The notes under the pieces were generated by a model. The model saw nothing but the letters and a program-made list of their open reading frames with translations. It was not told where the DNA came from and made no database searches. A program made the position numbers and the translations under genes. Shown piece by piece: positions 35,109-43,167 of a DNA stretch of 64,000 nt; the first letter of the stretch is position 1, and each line of letters starts with the position of its first letter. The stretch comes from an uncultured Lachnospiraceae bacterium (GTDB lineage Bacteria; Bacillota; Clostridia; Lachnospirales; Lachnospiraceae), in assembly GCA_910588955.1 (NCBI GenBank), contig CAJURQ010000001.1, positions 186,001 to 250,000 on the forward strand, written 5' to 3'.

Positions 35109-36201
35109 CAAATCGAGCTTCGCTCGATTACGAGCTTTGCCTTCGGCAAACTCGGTGAAAAAACATATAGACAACGGCGCTCGATTACGAGCTTTGCCTT
35201 CGGCAAACTCGGCGAACATAAAGGGAAGGCTGTGCGTTTTCCTCGCTGCTGCGGCTCTCGCCCTTACGGGGTGCGGGAGTATGAAGTATGACATGCCCTA
35301 CGAACAACAGGGGAGTGTCAGCAGCTATCAGCTGATTAATATCGCGAACAGGGAGACGATAGAACCTTTCGCGACAGATCTGTGCGTGACGGCGGGGGAT
35401 GTGACGGCGGGAGGTCCGGATCTGCAGCAGGTGGGGGCGGCGGCGCTCTTTGACACGAAGGATCTGGAGACGCTGTATGCGAAAAACGCGCATAATCAGA
35501 TGAATCCGGCGAGTCTGACGAAGGTGATGACGGCGCTTGTGGCTCTGAAGTACGGATCGCCGGATGATATTTATACAGCCTCGGAGAACGTGCTAATCAC
35601 AGAGTCCGGCGCTGTTTTGTGCGGCGTTAAGCCTGGGGATCGGATGACGCTTGATCAGGCGGTGCACGCGCTGTTGATCGCGTCCGGCAATGATGTCGCT
35701 ATTCTGATTGCAGAGGGGGTCTCTGGCTCCCTGAACGGCGGCGCCGGTTCTGTGGAGGCATTTGTGGAGCTGATGAATCAGGAGGCGCAGGAGATTGGCG
35801 CGACCAACTGCCATTTTATGAATCCGAACGGTCTGACGGAGGAAGGGCATTATGTGACGGCTTACGACCTCTATCTGATTTTTCAGGAGGCTTTGAAATA
35901 CGAACTGTTTAACCAAATTATACAGATGGCATCCTACAGTACCGTCTATACGGCGGCGGACGGTTCTGAAAAGACGCTTGAGTTAGAAAATTCCAATCTC
36001 TTTTTGCGGGGATCTTATGAGTCTCCCGCAAACGTGACGGTGGTTGGCGGAAAAACAGGCACTACCAATGCGGCGGGGCATTGTCTGATATTGCTTGTGA
36101 GAAGCAGCAGCGGGACGCCTTACATCTCCGTGATACTGAAAGACGAGTCCAGAGAAGGACTTTACGGGGATATGGGAGAACTGCTCGGAATCATCAAATA
36201 A
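35092..36201 (+). CDS. D-alanyl-D-alanine carboxypeptidase lipoprotein
   Basis: A serine-type D,D-carboxypeptidase (DacA/DacF family) that trims peptidoglycan stems on the outer face of the membrane. The 369-residue frame has a signal segment ending in a lipobox LALTGC, then SLTK in NPASLTKVMTAL, SGN in IASGNDVAIL, and KTG in GGKTGTTNAAGH. The catalytic domain is complete; the usual small C-terminal domain is short or absent. Before the signal hydrophobic core lie two copies of a family A repeat, read as RLRALPSANS twice, 19 codons apart. The start may be ATG 35092 (GGAG nine bases upstream, inside mgsA) or GTG 35155. Confidence 0.88.
   Translation: MRCTNNKSSFARLRALPSANSVKKHIDNGARLRALPSANSANIKGRLCVFLAAAALALTGCGSMKYDMPYEQQGSVSSYQLINIANRETIEPFATDLCVTAGDVTAGGPDLQQVGAAALFDTKDLETLYAKNAHNQMNPASLTKVMTALVALKYGSPDDIYTASENVLITESGAVLCGVKPGDRMTLDQAVHALLIASGNDVAILIAEGVSGSLNGGAGSVEAFVELMNQEAQEIGATNCHFMNPNGLTEEGHYVTAYDLYLIFQEALKYELFNQIIQMASYSTVYTAADGSEKTLELENSNLFLRGSYESPANVTVVGGKTGTTNAAGHCLILLVRSSSGTPYISVILKDESREGLYGDMGELLGIIK
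35111..35155. repeat. family A palindromic repeat, copy 1 within a lipoprotein reading frame
   Basis: Hairpin 1 AATCGAGC (35111-35118) / GCTCGATT (35122-35129) and hairpin 2 CGAG..TGCC / GGCA..CTCG (35131-35154). It starts just after the mgsA stop and is in frame with the downstream carboxypeptidase. Confidence 0.8.
35179..35212. repeat. family A palindromic repeat, copy 2 (partial)
   Basis: 34 bases identical to 35122-35155, offset by exactly 57 bases (19 codons). The left arm of hairpin 1 is missing; hairpin 2 is whole. Together with copy 1 it forms a tandem direct repeat inside the coding frame. Confidence 0.8.
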
Positions 36202-36206
36202 GGTAG

Positions 36207-36235
36207 TTGTTTTTTCGGGGGAGTTCCTGTATAAT
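36207..36235 (+). promoter_or_regulatory. promoter for the small P-loop protein gene
   Basis: TTGTTT (36207-36212), 17 bases, TATAAT (36230-36235), just after the carboxypeptidase stop. Leader of about 65 bases with a small hairpin and AGGAGG before the gene. Confidence 0.6.
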
Positions 36236-36309
36236 TGACAGTAAGATCATACAGTCATTGTATGGAGCGGTCAGGGCAGTAAAATAATATACGCTAGGAG
36301 GGTATCGAC

Positions 36310-36729
36310 ATGGTTCAATTTATTGTAGGAAGGGAAGGAAAGGGAAAGACCAAGCATTTATTGGATAAAGTCAATACGGAGATTAAGGACGCACAGGGCA
36401 ATGTTGTGTATCTGGATAAGAGCACGAAACATATGTTTGAGCTGAACAACAAGATTAGGCTTATTGACGTGCCGGAGTATATGGTGTCGGACAGCGACGA
36501 ATTTATCGGTTTTATCTGCGGTATTATTTCGCAGGATCACGACTTACAGAAAATGTACTTTGACAGCTTCTTGAAGATCGCCTGTGTGGAGGCGGACGAG
36601 CTTGAGAAAGTGATTGAAAAGATTGAGAAGATCAGTGAGAAGTTCCATGTGGATTTCGTAATCAGCGTGTCACGCGACGAGAGCGAACTTCCTGAGAATA
36701 TGCGTAAAAACGTTATTGTTTCCCTCTGA
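36310..36729 (+). CDS. small P-loop protein of unknown function
   Basis: A 139-residue protein with an N-terminal Walker A, FIVGREGKGKTKHLL (residues 4-18), reminiscent of the first strand and P-loop of AddB-type nucleases or bacterial ATPases, but far too short for those. The second half is a charged helix with repeated EKVIEKIEKISEKF followed by DFVISVSRDESELP, which may be a Walker B-like strand and sensor. Function unknown. It has its own promoter (36207), AGGAGG, and its own terminator (36760), so it is a single-gene unit. Confidence 0.75.
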   Translation: MVQFIVGREGKGKTKHLLDKVNTEIKDAQGNVVYLDKSTKHMFELNNKIRLIDVPEYMVSDSDEFIGFICGIISQDHDLQKMYFDSFLKIACVEADELEKVIEKIEKISEKFHVDFVISVSRDESELPENMRKNVIVSL

Positions 36730-36759
36730 TATGTACATAAACATGATATAAAACGATAT

Positions 36760-36793
36760 AAAACCTCGGAGGCGTTTCCGGGGTTTTCATTTT
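36760..36793 (+). terminator. intrinsic terminator after the P-loop gene
   Basis: AAAACCTCGGA (36760-36770) pairs with TCCGGGGTTTT (36777-36787) with one wobble pair and a 6-base loop, followed by CATTTT. Confidence 0.7.
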
Positions 36794-36797
36794 GTAC

Positions 36798-36830
36798 GCG
36801 CATAAGCAGAGTCAGAAGGCTGATGAAGCA
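36798..36830. repeat. family B repeat fragment upstream of the HlyD-like gene
   Basis: The 33 bases starting GCGCATAAGCAGAGTCAGAA match, with a few changes, the first part of the large structured element at 39129-39256. Only the left portion is present; it ends 20 bases before the GTG start of the HlyD-like gene. Confidence 0.55.
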
Positions 36831-36850
36831 GAGGTAACGGAGAACATCTA

Positions 36851-38248
36851 GTGGCAGATAATCAAAATAATAAGATAACTAAATACAGAAGACCCGTCAA
36901 TCTGAACATCGGTATGGTGGTTTTTGCAGTCATTCTTGTCTATGTGGTGTTCTGTGTGATCATGTACTTCCGTACGGACCATATCGTCCGCTACAGCGTG
37001 CAGGAGGGTTCCCTCACCTCGAACAGCATTTACAAGGGAATCGCGCTCCGGGAAGAGCAGATCGTGACGGGACAGGACGCCGGCTACGTGAATTACTTTG
37101 CCAGAGAAGGCGAGCGCACGGCGGTAGGCGACCTCGTATATACGGTGGATGAGACGGGAAGGCTGTCCGACTATATCAAGGCGGGTTCCAACGGCGAAAA
37201 CTCCCTTTCCGACAGTGATTTGTCGGAGCTCAAGACGGATATCACCGCTTTTATGCACGGCTTCGACAGGAAACATTTCGACGAAGTCTACAATTTCCGG
37301 CACAATATGGAGAGTATGGCGATCAAGCTTGCAAACTACAATATTCTGGAGAACGCGGACGCTTTAAACGACGCCTCAGGCACGGTGCTCATCAACTACC
37401 GCTATGCGGCTAAGAGCGGTATCGTTCTCTACTCCACGGACGGTTATGAGGATTTAAAGCTGGAGGATATGACGTCGGAACTGTTTGATGAGGAAAAGTA
37501 TGAGCGCAAGTATCTGGTGAACAACGGGCTGGTTGCCGCGGGGGAGCCGGTCTATAAGCTGGCGACGGCGGAAGACTGGTCCATTGTGATTCCGGTGGAG
37601 AAAGCGGTGGCGGATCAGCTTCTCGAAAAAGAGTATGTGGAGGTGCGGTTTCTGAAAAACCAGTACACGGCATGGGGCGAGGTGGCAATTTACACAAACG
37701 AGGCAGGCGAGACCTTTGCGTCCCTCACTTTCACCAACTCGATGATTACGTTCTGTACGGATCGCTTCATTGATATCGAACTTCTTCTGGAGGAGGAGAA
37801 GGGGCTGAAAATTCCCAACTCCGCCATTGTGCAGAAGGAATTTTTCATCGTGCCCAAGGCGTATGTGACGAGGGGAGGCAATAACGGCGGTGACGGTGTG
37901 CTCCTAGAAACCTACAACGAGGAGGGAGAGGCGACCACGCAGTTTGTGGAGACGGAAGTTTACGAGGAGACGGAGACGGATTATTATCTGGACAACTCCA
38001 CGCTCAGGTCGGGGAATTATATCGTCATGCCGGAGACAGGGGAAAAATATGCCGTCAGCAGGACCGGATCCCTGAAAGGCGTCTACAATATCAACAAGGG
38101 GTATGCGGATTTTAAGCAGATCAGCGTCCTGTACGAAAATGAGGAGTACTCCGTGGTGAAGTCGAATACCGCCTACGGGCTCAGTGTGTATGATTATATT
38201 GTGCTGAATGCGGATATGGTGAAGGATAATGAATTTATTTATGAATAA
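36851..38248 (+). CDS. HlyD-like membrane-anchored adaptor protein without a visible transporter
   Basis: HlyD/MFP-type adaptors are anchored in the membrane and extend outside to connect transporters. The 465-residue product has a cytoplasmic N-terminus, one membrane helix (about 20-42), a barrel-sandwich lipoyl-like segment (SIYKGIALREEQIVTGQDAG), a helical insert (about 110-180) and a beta-rich C-terminal half. No ABC or RND partner gene is nearby; instead yggS and sepF follow. Proteins of this type next to sepF are known in Lachnospiraceae, and a cell envelope or division role is an inference. It starts with GTG at 36851. Confidence 0.7.
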   Translation: MADNQNNKITKYRRPVNLNIGMVVFAVILVYVVFCVIMYFRTDHIVRYSVQEGSLTSNSIYKGIALREEQIVTGQDAGYVNYFAREGERTAVGDLVYTVDETGRLSDYIKAGSNGENSLSDSDLSELKTDITAFMHGFDRKHFDEVYNFRHNMESMAIKLANYNILENADALNDASGTVLINYRYAAKSGIVLYSTDGYEDLKLEDMTSELFDEEKYERKYLVNNGLVAAGEPVYKLATAEDWSIVIPVEKAVADQLLEKEYVEVRFLKNQYTAWGEVAIYTNEAGETFASLTFTNSMITFCTDRFIDIELLLEEEKGLKIPNSAIVQKEFFIVPKAYVTRGGNNGGDGVLLETYNEEGEATTQFVETEVYEETETDYYLDNSTLRSGNYIVMPETGEKYAVSRTGSLKGVYNINKGYADFKQISVLYENEEYSVVKSNTAYGLSVYDYIVLNADMVKDNEFIYE

Positions 38249-38263
38249 TAGGATTTTAAGAGT

Positions 38264-38340
38264 GCACAAATAGTTCTCTCGTGTCCGGCTGCGTAAAATA
38301 GATTTTCCTGCGCAAGGACGACTTCGTGAACAATTTGTGC
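38264..38340. repeat. long-range hairpin between the HlyD-like gene and yggS
   Basis: GCACAAATAGTTC (38264-38276) pairs with GAACAATTTGTGC (38328-38340), 12 of 13 positions, and encloses a further partly paired region. It begins 15 bases after the preceding stop. No T-run; it resembles the other intergenic palindromic elements in layout but not in sequence. Confidence 0.55.
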
Positions 38341-38417
38341 ATTCCGTCAAGATAAGTTTATTGAGAAATATTTGGGTACCTTAGTCTTTATAATTGAGTA
38401 AGAAAACAGGAGTAGAT

Positions 38418-39116
38418 ATGGGTATAAAAGAAAATCTTGATATGGTAAGAAAGAATATCGAGACCGCCTGTGCGGCGTGCGGACGGGGGACGGACGAGGT
38501 GAAGCTGATTGCGGTGAGTAAGACAAAGCCGTTGCCTTTGCTGGAGGAGGCGTATGCCAACGGCTGCCGTGATTTTGGGGAAAACAAGGTGCAGGAGCTG
38601 GTGGATAAGTATGAGGCGATGCCGAAGGATATCCGCTGGCATATGATCGGGCATTTACAGCGAAACAAAGTGAAATATATTGTGGACAAGGTTTTTCTCA
38701 TTCACAGCGTGGACTCCCTGCGGCTCGCGCAGGAGATCGAGAAGGAGGCGGCGAAGAGGGGTGTGTGCGTCAATATCCTCGTGGAAGTGAACGTGGCGGA
38801 GGAGGAGAGCAAGTTTGGCACAGCCTCTGATGAGGCGGTTTCCCTTGTGGAAGAGATTGCGAAACTGCCCCATGTCAGGGTCAGGGGGCTGATGACGATA
38901 GCGCCCTATGTAAAGGATGCGGAAGAAAACAGACGATATTTTGCAAAATTAAAACAAATTTATGTTGACATAATACATAAAAACATTGATAATGTTTTTA
39001 TGGAGGAACTTTCAATGGGCATGACCGGGGACTACGAAGTCGCGATAACAGAGGGCGCGACCTACATCAGAGTCGGAACCGGCATCTTTGGAGAAAGAGA
39101 ATACGCGGTTATTTAG
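38418..39116 (+). CDS. yggS: YggS family PLP homeostasis protein
   Basis: YggS/YlmE binds pyridoxal phosphate and affects PLP and amino-acid balance. The 232-residue product has the PLP lysine in LIAVSKTKPLP, FGENKVQEL, WHMIGHLQRNK, GLMTIAPY and SMGMTGDYEVAI, all hallmarks. AGGAG five bases before the ATG at 38418 decides the start; the frame upstream to 38394 has no site. In Firmicutes ylmE lies next to sepF, as here. Confidence 0.95.
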   Translation: MGIKENLDMVRKNIETACAACGRGTDEVKLIAVSKTKPLPLLEEAYANGCRDFGENKVQELVDKYEAMPKDIRWHMIGHLQRNKVKYIVDKVFLIHSVDSLRLAQEIEKEAAKRGVCVNILVEVNVAEEESKFGTASDEAVSLVEEIAKLPHVRVRGLMTIAPYVKDAEENRRYFAKLKQIYVDIIHKNIDNVFMEELSMGMTGDYEVAITEGATYIRVGTGIFGEREYAVI

Positions 39117-39128
39117 TATACATAAGTT

Positions 39129-39256
39129 GCGCGTATAAGCAGAGTCAGAAGACTGACGAAGCAAACATCATGCTTGCATGAATGGATGCTTCGGTAGACT
39201 TATGACGAGCAACGCGAACGAGAAATGCGGAGCATTTCGAGTCTGCTTATATGCGC
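39129..39256. repeat. family B multi-hairpin element between yggS and sepF
   Basis: Outer arms GCGCGTATAAGCAGA (39129-39143) and TCTGCTTATATGCGC (39242-39256) pair over 15 positions with one wobble. Inside are GTCAG/CTGAC, a GAAGCA/TGCTTC arm and GAAATGC/GCATTTC hairpins, which gives a branched, tRNA-like or ncRNA-like fold. A partial copy is at 36798-36830 and a fragment of the right arm at about 39844-39853. It contains no plausible reading frame. Confidence 0.65.
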
Positions 39257-39293
39257 CCAAAAAAGTAATTGATTAATATGGAGGATTTTACAG

Positions 39294-39788
39294 ATGGGTG
39301 TTATGGACAAGTTTATCAGCGCCATGAAATTGAGCGAGGACGAGGACGACGGGTACTACGATGATGATTTTTATGACGAGGAGCCGGAACCGCTGCGCAA
39401 ACCCGCATCCAACAAGGATGCGGACAGCGCGGAGGACGATAAGGTCAGAAAGATCACACCGAAGGTAACGCCTCTTAGACAGACGAAAAAGATGGGGTCA
39501 GGTATGGAAGTATGCGTGATTAAGCCGACTACGGTGGAGGATGCGAGGGAGATCACGGAGACGCTTCTGGCGAACAGAACGGTAGTCTTAAATCTGGAAG
39601 GGCTGGATGTGGACATAGCCCAGCGGATTATCGACTTTACGTCGGGTTCCTGTTTCGCAATCTCTGGCAATCTGCAGAAGATATCCCACTATATTTTCAT
39701 TATCACGCCGGCGAGCGTAGACATTTCCGGCGACTTTCAGGATATCCTGTCAGGCTCCTTCGATGTGCCGATAGACAAAGGTTATTAA
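39294..39788 (+). CDS. sepF: cell division protein SepF
   Basis: SepF tethers FtsZ to the membrane and aligns the septum. The 164-residue product has an N-terminal amphipathic helix (VMDKFISAMKLS), an acidic linker rich in Asp, Tyr and Glu, and the C-terminal core with VIKPTTVEDAREITETLL and GSCFAISGNLQKI. Length is normal. AGGAGG-like sequence precedes the ATG. A terminator follows directly. Confidence 0.95.
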   Translation: MGVMDKFISAMKLSEDEDDGYYDDDFYDEEPEPLRKPASNKDADSAEDDKVRKITPKVTPLRQTKKMGSGMEVCVIKPTTVEDAREITETLLANRTVVLNLEGLDVDIAQRIIDFTSGSCFAISGNLQKISHYIFIITPASVDISGDFQDILSGSFDVPIDKGY

Positions 39789-39790
39789 GG

Positions 39791-39820
39791 AAATCGAGTG
39801 CATAGCGCACTCGATTTTTT
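39791..39820 (+). terminator. intrinsic terminator after sepF
   Basis: AAATCGAGTGC (39791-39801) and GCACTCGATTT (39807-39817), 5-base loop, followed by further Ts to 39820. The core ATCGAG/CTCGAT resembles hairpin 1 of family A repeats, which suggests a common origin. Confidence 0.85.
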
Positions 39821-39871
39821 CTGGGAGATGAGAAGCATCTCGAATCTGCTTATGAGGAGGAAATACACACG

Positions 39872-40981
39872 ATGGCAAACCGGATGACGATAAACTATGA
39901 GAAAAAGCCCTGCTATGACATTGTTTTCACGGGGGATTTCAGTCTGCTGGCGGAGGAACTGGCGGATTTTGGGACGGCGGATCGCAGGGTTGCTGTGATC
40001 TGCGACAGCAACACGGAGAAGCTGTTTGGCGGGGAAGTTGCGGAAATACTTGAAAAATGCTGTAAAAAGGTGATTCTGCACGCCTTTCCTGCCGGCGAGG
40101 CGAACAAGACGCTGGATACGGTGAAGGAGATCTATAAGAGACTGATCGAGGAAAAGTTTGATAGGAAAGACCTGCTTGTTGCGCTGGGCGGCGGCGTAGT
40201 GGGGGACATTACCGGCTATGCTGCGGCGACTTACCTGCGCGGCATTGATTTTATTCAGATTCCTACCACGCTGATCGCACAGTCGGACAGCAGCATCGGC
40301 GGCAAGACAGGCGTCGATTTCGACGGTTATAAGAACATGGTGGGCGCCTTTTACATGCCGAAGCTCGTCTACATGAACGTGGGAACGCTCAAAAAACTGG
40401 ACGACAGGCAGTTCTACGCGGGATTTGCCGAGGTGATGAAGCACGGGCTGATCAAGGATGCGTTGTTTTACGAGTGGCTGCTTGACCATATGTATGAGAT
40501 TCACGACAGGGACACCGAGGTGCTTCTGGAGATGGTGATGAAGAGCTGCAGCGTGAAAAAGCTTGTGGTGGAGAAAGACCCGAAGGAACAGGGGGATCGT
40601 GCCCTGCTCAATTTCGGGCACACCATCGGGCACGCCATCGAGAAGGCAAAGAATTTCGAGATGGTACACGGGGAATGTATCGCCCTCGGTATGGTGGCGG
40701 CGGCGTATATCTCATGGAAACGCGAGAATATTTCCATGGAAGAGTATTATGAGGTGCGGGATATGTTCGTGCCCTTTAACCTGCCGATCAGCATCGACGA
40801 GATCGATCCGGAGCAGATTGTTGCATTGACCAAGTCGGACAAAAAGATGGAGGCAGGACAGATCAAGTTTGTGCTGCTAAAGAAGGTCGGCAAGGCTTAT
40901 GTGGACAAAACCGTCACCGATGAGGAGATTATGGATGCGGTAAAGGAAATTTATTTTAGTGATGAGGATATGCGGGAATGA
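39872..40981 (+). CDS. aroB: 3-dehydroquinate synthase AroB
   Basis: AroB cyclises DAHP to 3-dehydroquinate, the second step of the shikimate pathway, using NAD and a metal. The 369-residue product has LLVALGGGVVGDITGYAAATYLRG, PTTLIAQSDSSIGGKTGVD, the metal-binding Glu in AGFAEVMKHGLI and His in NFGHTIGHAIE. AGGAGG lies before the ATG. The stop overlaps lspA by four bases, so aroB-lspA are coupled; other aro genes are not in the window. Confidence 0.96.
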   Translation: MANRMTINYEKKPCYDIVFTGDFSLLAEELADFGTADRRVAVICDSNTEKLFGGEVAEILEKCCKKVILHAFPAGEANKTLDTVKEIYKRLIEEKFDRKDLLVALGGGVVGDITGYAAATYLRGIDFIQIPTTLIAQSDSSIGGKTGVDFDGYKNMVGAFYMPKLVYMNVGTLKKLDDRQFYAGFAEVMKHGLIKDALFYEWLLDHMYEIHDRDTEVLLEMVMKSCSVKKLVVEKDPKEQGDRALLNFGHTIGHAIEKAKNFEMVHGECIALGMVAAAYISWKRENISMEEYYEVRDMFVPFNLPISIDEIDPEQIVALTKSDKKMEAGQIKFVLLKKVGKAYVDKTVTDEEIMDAVKEIYFSDEDMRE

Positions 40982-41505
40982 GTCTGAAAAAGAAGTTTTT
41001 TCTGTTTCTGGATCTGCTTATGATTGCCGGGCTGATCGTTCTCGACCAGTACACCAAACAGTGGGCGAAGGTTTATTTGAAGGATAAGCCGGCATATAAT
41101 CTGATCAACGGGATACTGGAACTGAATTATCTCGAAAATCAGGGCGCGGCATTCGGTATGCTGCCGAACCAGAAAGTATTTTTTATCTTTGTGGCAATTG
41201 TGATTCTGTTTGTGGTCGGCTATGTCCTTTGGAAAGTGCCGGATCAGAAGAAGTACACGATTCTACACTTTCTGTTCAGCCTGATTGTGGCAGGATCCAT
41301 CGGCAATATGATAGACCGGGTGCGCTACGATTATGTGGTGGACTTCATTTATTTTGTGAGGATCAATTTCCCGATTTTCAACGTGGCGGATATCTATGCG
41401 ACGGTTTCCGCCATTGTACTGCTTTTCCTGCTTCTGTTTGTCTACAAGGAGAAGGATCTGTACTTTATCAGCTTTAAGCAGAAACGGTATCGGGAGTTAA
41501 AATAA
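40978..41505 (+). CDS. lspA: lipoprotein signal peptidase LspA
   Basis: LspA removes signal peptides from prolipoproteins in the membrane. The 175-residue product has four membrane helices, LDQYTKQWA, ENQGAAFGM, and the two catalytic Asp residues in NMIDRVRYDYVVDFIYF. The carboxypeptidase lipoprotein at 35 kb would be one of its substrates. It overlaps aroB by four bases. Confidence 0.95.
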   Translation: MSLKKKFFLFLDLLMIAGLIVLDQYTKQWAKVYLKDKPAYNLINGILELNYLENQGAAFGMLPNQKVFFIFVAIVILFVVGYVLWKVPDQKKYTILHFLFSLIVAGSIGNMIDRVRYDYVVDFIYFVRINFPIFNVADIYATVSAIVLLFLLLFVYKEKDLYFISFKQKRYRELK

Positions 41506-41508
41506 CAA

Positions 41509-41603
41509 CGTGAGAAGAACTTCTAAAGCTCGACAGCAGAGGCTGTCTCGCTAAGAAATTCTAAGTCTTACGTGAGAGAATGCTTGGAAAGAAGCATTCT
41601 CTG
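41509..41603. repeat. family C composite palindromic repeat, copy 2
   Basis: The same plan as 15733-15829: outer arms (CGTGAGA.. with ..TCTTACG), an inner hairpin GACAG/CTGTC and a following GAGAATGC (41576-41583) / GCATTCTC (41594-41601) hairpin. The core from about 41522 to 41565 is nearly identical to copy 1, and where the stems differ both sides change together. Lies between lspA and the pseudouridine synthase gene. Confidence 0.75.
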
Positions 41604-41619
41604 CAGATGGAGAATATAG

Positions 41620-42528
41620 ATGAATGATTTTAAATACCAGATCGGGGTGGGGGAGGATGAGGAGCGGCTTGACAAGTGGTTGAGCGCTGCGATTCCGACC
41701 CTTTCCCGATCTTATATTCAGAAGTGCATCAAGGATGGGCAGGCGTTTGTGAACGGCGTGCCCTGCAAGGCAAACTACAGACTGCGAGTGGACGACGAGG
41801 TATCCTTCCGAATCCCAGAGGCGGTGGAGCCTTCTGTGGAGGCGGAAGATATTCCGCTCTCTGTTCTCTATGAGGATGAGGACGTGCTGGTGGTAGACAA
41901 GCCGAAGGGGATGGTGGTGCATCCCGCGCCGGGACATTACAGCGGTACGCTGGTCAACGCAGTTCTGTATCATTGTAAAGGGCAGCTTTCAGGTATTAAC
42001 GGCGTGCTGCGCCCGGGAATCGTGCACCGGATTGACAGGGACACGACGGGGTCCCTCATTGTGTGCAAAAACGACGCGGCGCACAGAATGATCGCGGAGC
42101 AGTTGAAGGCACATTCCCTGAATCGCAGCTACCGTGCCATCGTGCACGGCGTGATCGAGAAGGACGAGGGGACTGTCTGCGCGCCCATCGGCAGGGACGA
42201 AAAGGAGCGAAAGCGGATGGCGGTCAATGAAAAAAACGGCAAGGAGGCGGTCACCCACTATCAGGTGCTGCAGCGTTTCCGGGAGTATACCTATATCGAG
42301 TGCCGTCTGGAGACGGGGCGCACCCACCAGATCCGGGTACACATGACCTCTGCCGGGCATCCGATTCTGGGAGATGAGGTTTACGGCGCAAGAAAATCGC
42401 CCTTTCATCTGGAGGGGCAGACGCTTCATGCATATTGTCTGGGTTTTATGCATCCTACAAGCGGGGAATACGTGGAGGTAAAAGCGCCGATTCCGGCGTA
42501 TTTTTCACATTTGCTTGCCATTCTGTAA
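41620..42528 (+). CDS. RluA family (RluD-type) pseudouridine synthase
   Basis: This isomerises uridines in rRNA or other RNA. The 302-residue product has an N-terminal S4 RNA-binding domain (DKWLSAAIPTLSRSYIQKCI) and a catalytic domain with the active Asp in IVHRIDRDTTGSLIVCKND and ETGRTHQIRVH. In Firmicutes this gene often follows lspA, as here, where it is called ylyB/rluD; the exact target site cannot be read from sequence. Its ATG is 16 bases after the family C repeat, preceded by GGAG. Confidence 0.92.
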   Translation: MNDFKYQIGVGEDEERLDKWLSAAIPTLSRSYIQKCIKDGQAFVNGVPCKANYRLRVDDEVSFRIPEAVEPSVEAEDIPLSVLYEDEDVLVVDKPKGMVVHPAPGHYSGTLVNAVLYHCKGQLSGINGVLRPGIVHRIDRDTTGSLIVCKNDAAHRMIAEQLKAHSLNRSYRAIVHGVIEKDEGTVCAPIGRDEKERKRMAVNEKNGKEAVTHYQVLQRFREYTYIECRLETGRTHQIRVHMTSAGHPILGDEVYGARKSPFHLEGQTLHAYCLGFMHPTSGEYVEVKAPIPAYFSHLLAIL

Positions 42529-42571
42529 CGCTATAATTATAAATTAACTATGAATAAATTATTAAAATATC

Positions 42572-42600
42572 TTGAAATAGCGGACGTAAAATGCTACTAT
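42572..42600 (+). promoter_or_regulatory. promoter for the hypothetical gene at 42635
   Basis: TTGAAA (42572-42577), 17 bases, TACTAT (42595-42600) in an AT-rich gap, 34 bases before the ATG. Confidence 0.55.
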
Positions 42601-42634
42601 AAAAGATGTGGATTTTGTTAAATTCTGAGGGATT

Positions 42635-43147
42635 ATGAAACTTACGAGACAGAACATCATAGATATTTTATTGAAAAGCTATGAGGCGTATTACAACATA
42701 ACCGATTATGGGAGCGAGCGGAAACCGCTTCGGGCGCTGTGCGAGTATTACGAGCACGCAGAGAAGTACATGGTTTCTAAAAAGGTTTCGCTCTGGGCGG
42801 CGGACAGCGAGGAGTTTATCTACCTCTTTGATGTGCCGCACCTTACCATGGAGGCTTTTGAGGCATGCAAAAAGACAGCTTACGAGGATGGCATGGGGCG
42901 TCTTCATATCGGTCCCGGTCATATGTATTCGTATATCACTCCCATCATTGTCTGTGACACCTGTGACGAGGAGGCAGTAAAGGCGTTAAAAAAGTGCCAC
43001 ATTTACCAAAGTTTTCGATTTTCGTTTCACGGCTGGATGGACTTTCATGCGGCGGCGGTCATTGGGGATAGTGACCGGATTGAGAGCAACCGTGCCGGTC
43101 GTCCGACAGCGAAAATTTTGAAAAAAGTGTTATATTCCAAAAAATAA
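42635..43147 (+). CDS. conserved hypothetical protein
   Basis: A 170-residue soluble protein beginning MKLTRQNIIDILLKSYEAYY with an ordered alpha/beta look; a CDTC pair (about residue 108) may bind metal. The C-terminus is basic (RAGRPTAKILKKVLYSKK). I do not recognise the family with confidence. It has its own promoter and ends 20 bases before the cstA-like gene, so the two may be transcribed together. Confidence 0.6.
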   Translation: MKLTRQNIIDILLKSYEAYYNITDYGSERKPLRALCEYYEHAEKYMVSKKVSLWAADSEEFIYLFDVPHLTMEAFEACKKTAYEDGMGRLHIGPGHMYSYITPIIVCDTCDEEAVKALKKCHIYQSFRFSFHGWMDFHAAAVIGDSDRIESNRAGRPTAKILKKVLYSKK

Positions 43148-43167
43148 GAAAGAAAGGGAGAGTTTGT

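Noticed and set aside
35111..35212. CRISPR array
   Set aside because: Only two copies, palindromic through the whole unit and inside a coding frame, no cas genes; it is a family A repeat.
39129..39256. tRNA gene
   Set aside because: Branched fold resembles a tRNA loosely but lacks a T-loop, an anticodon arm of the right size and a CCA-proximal acceptor stem.
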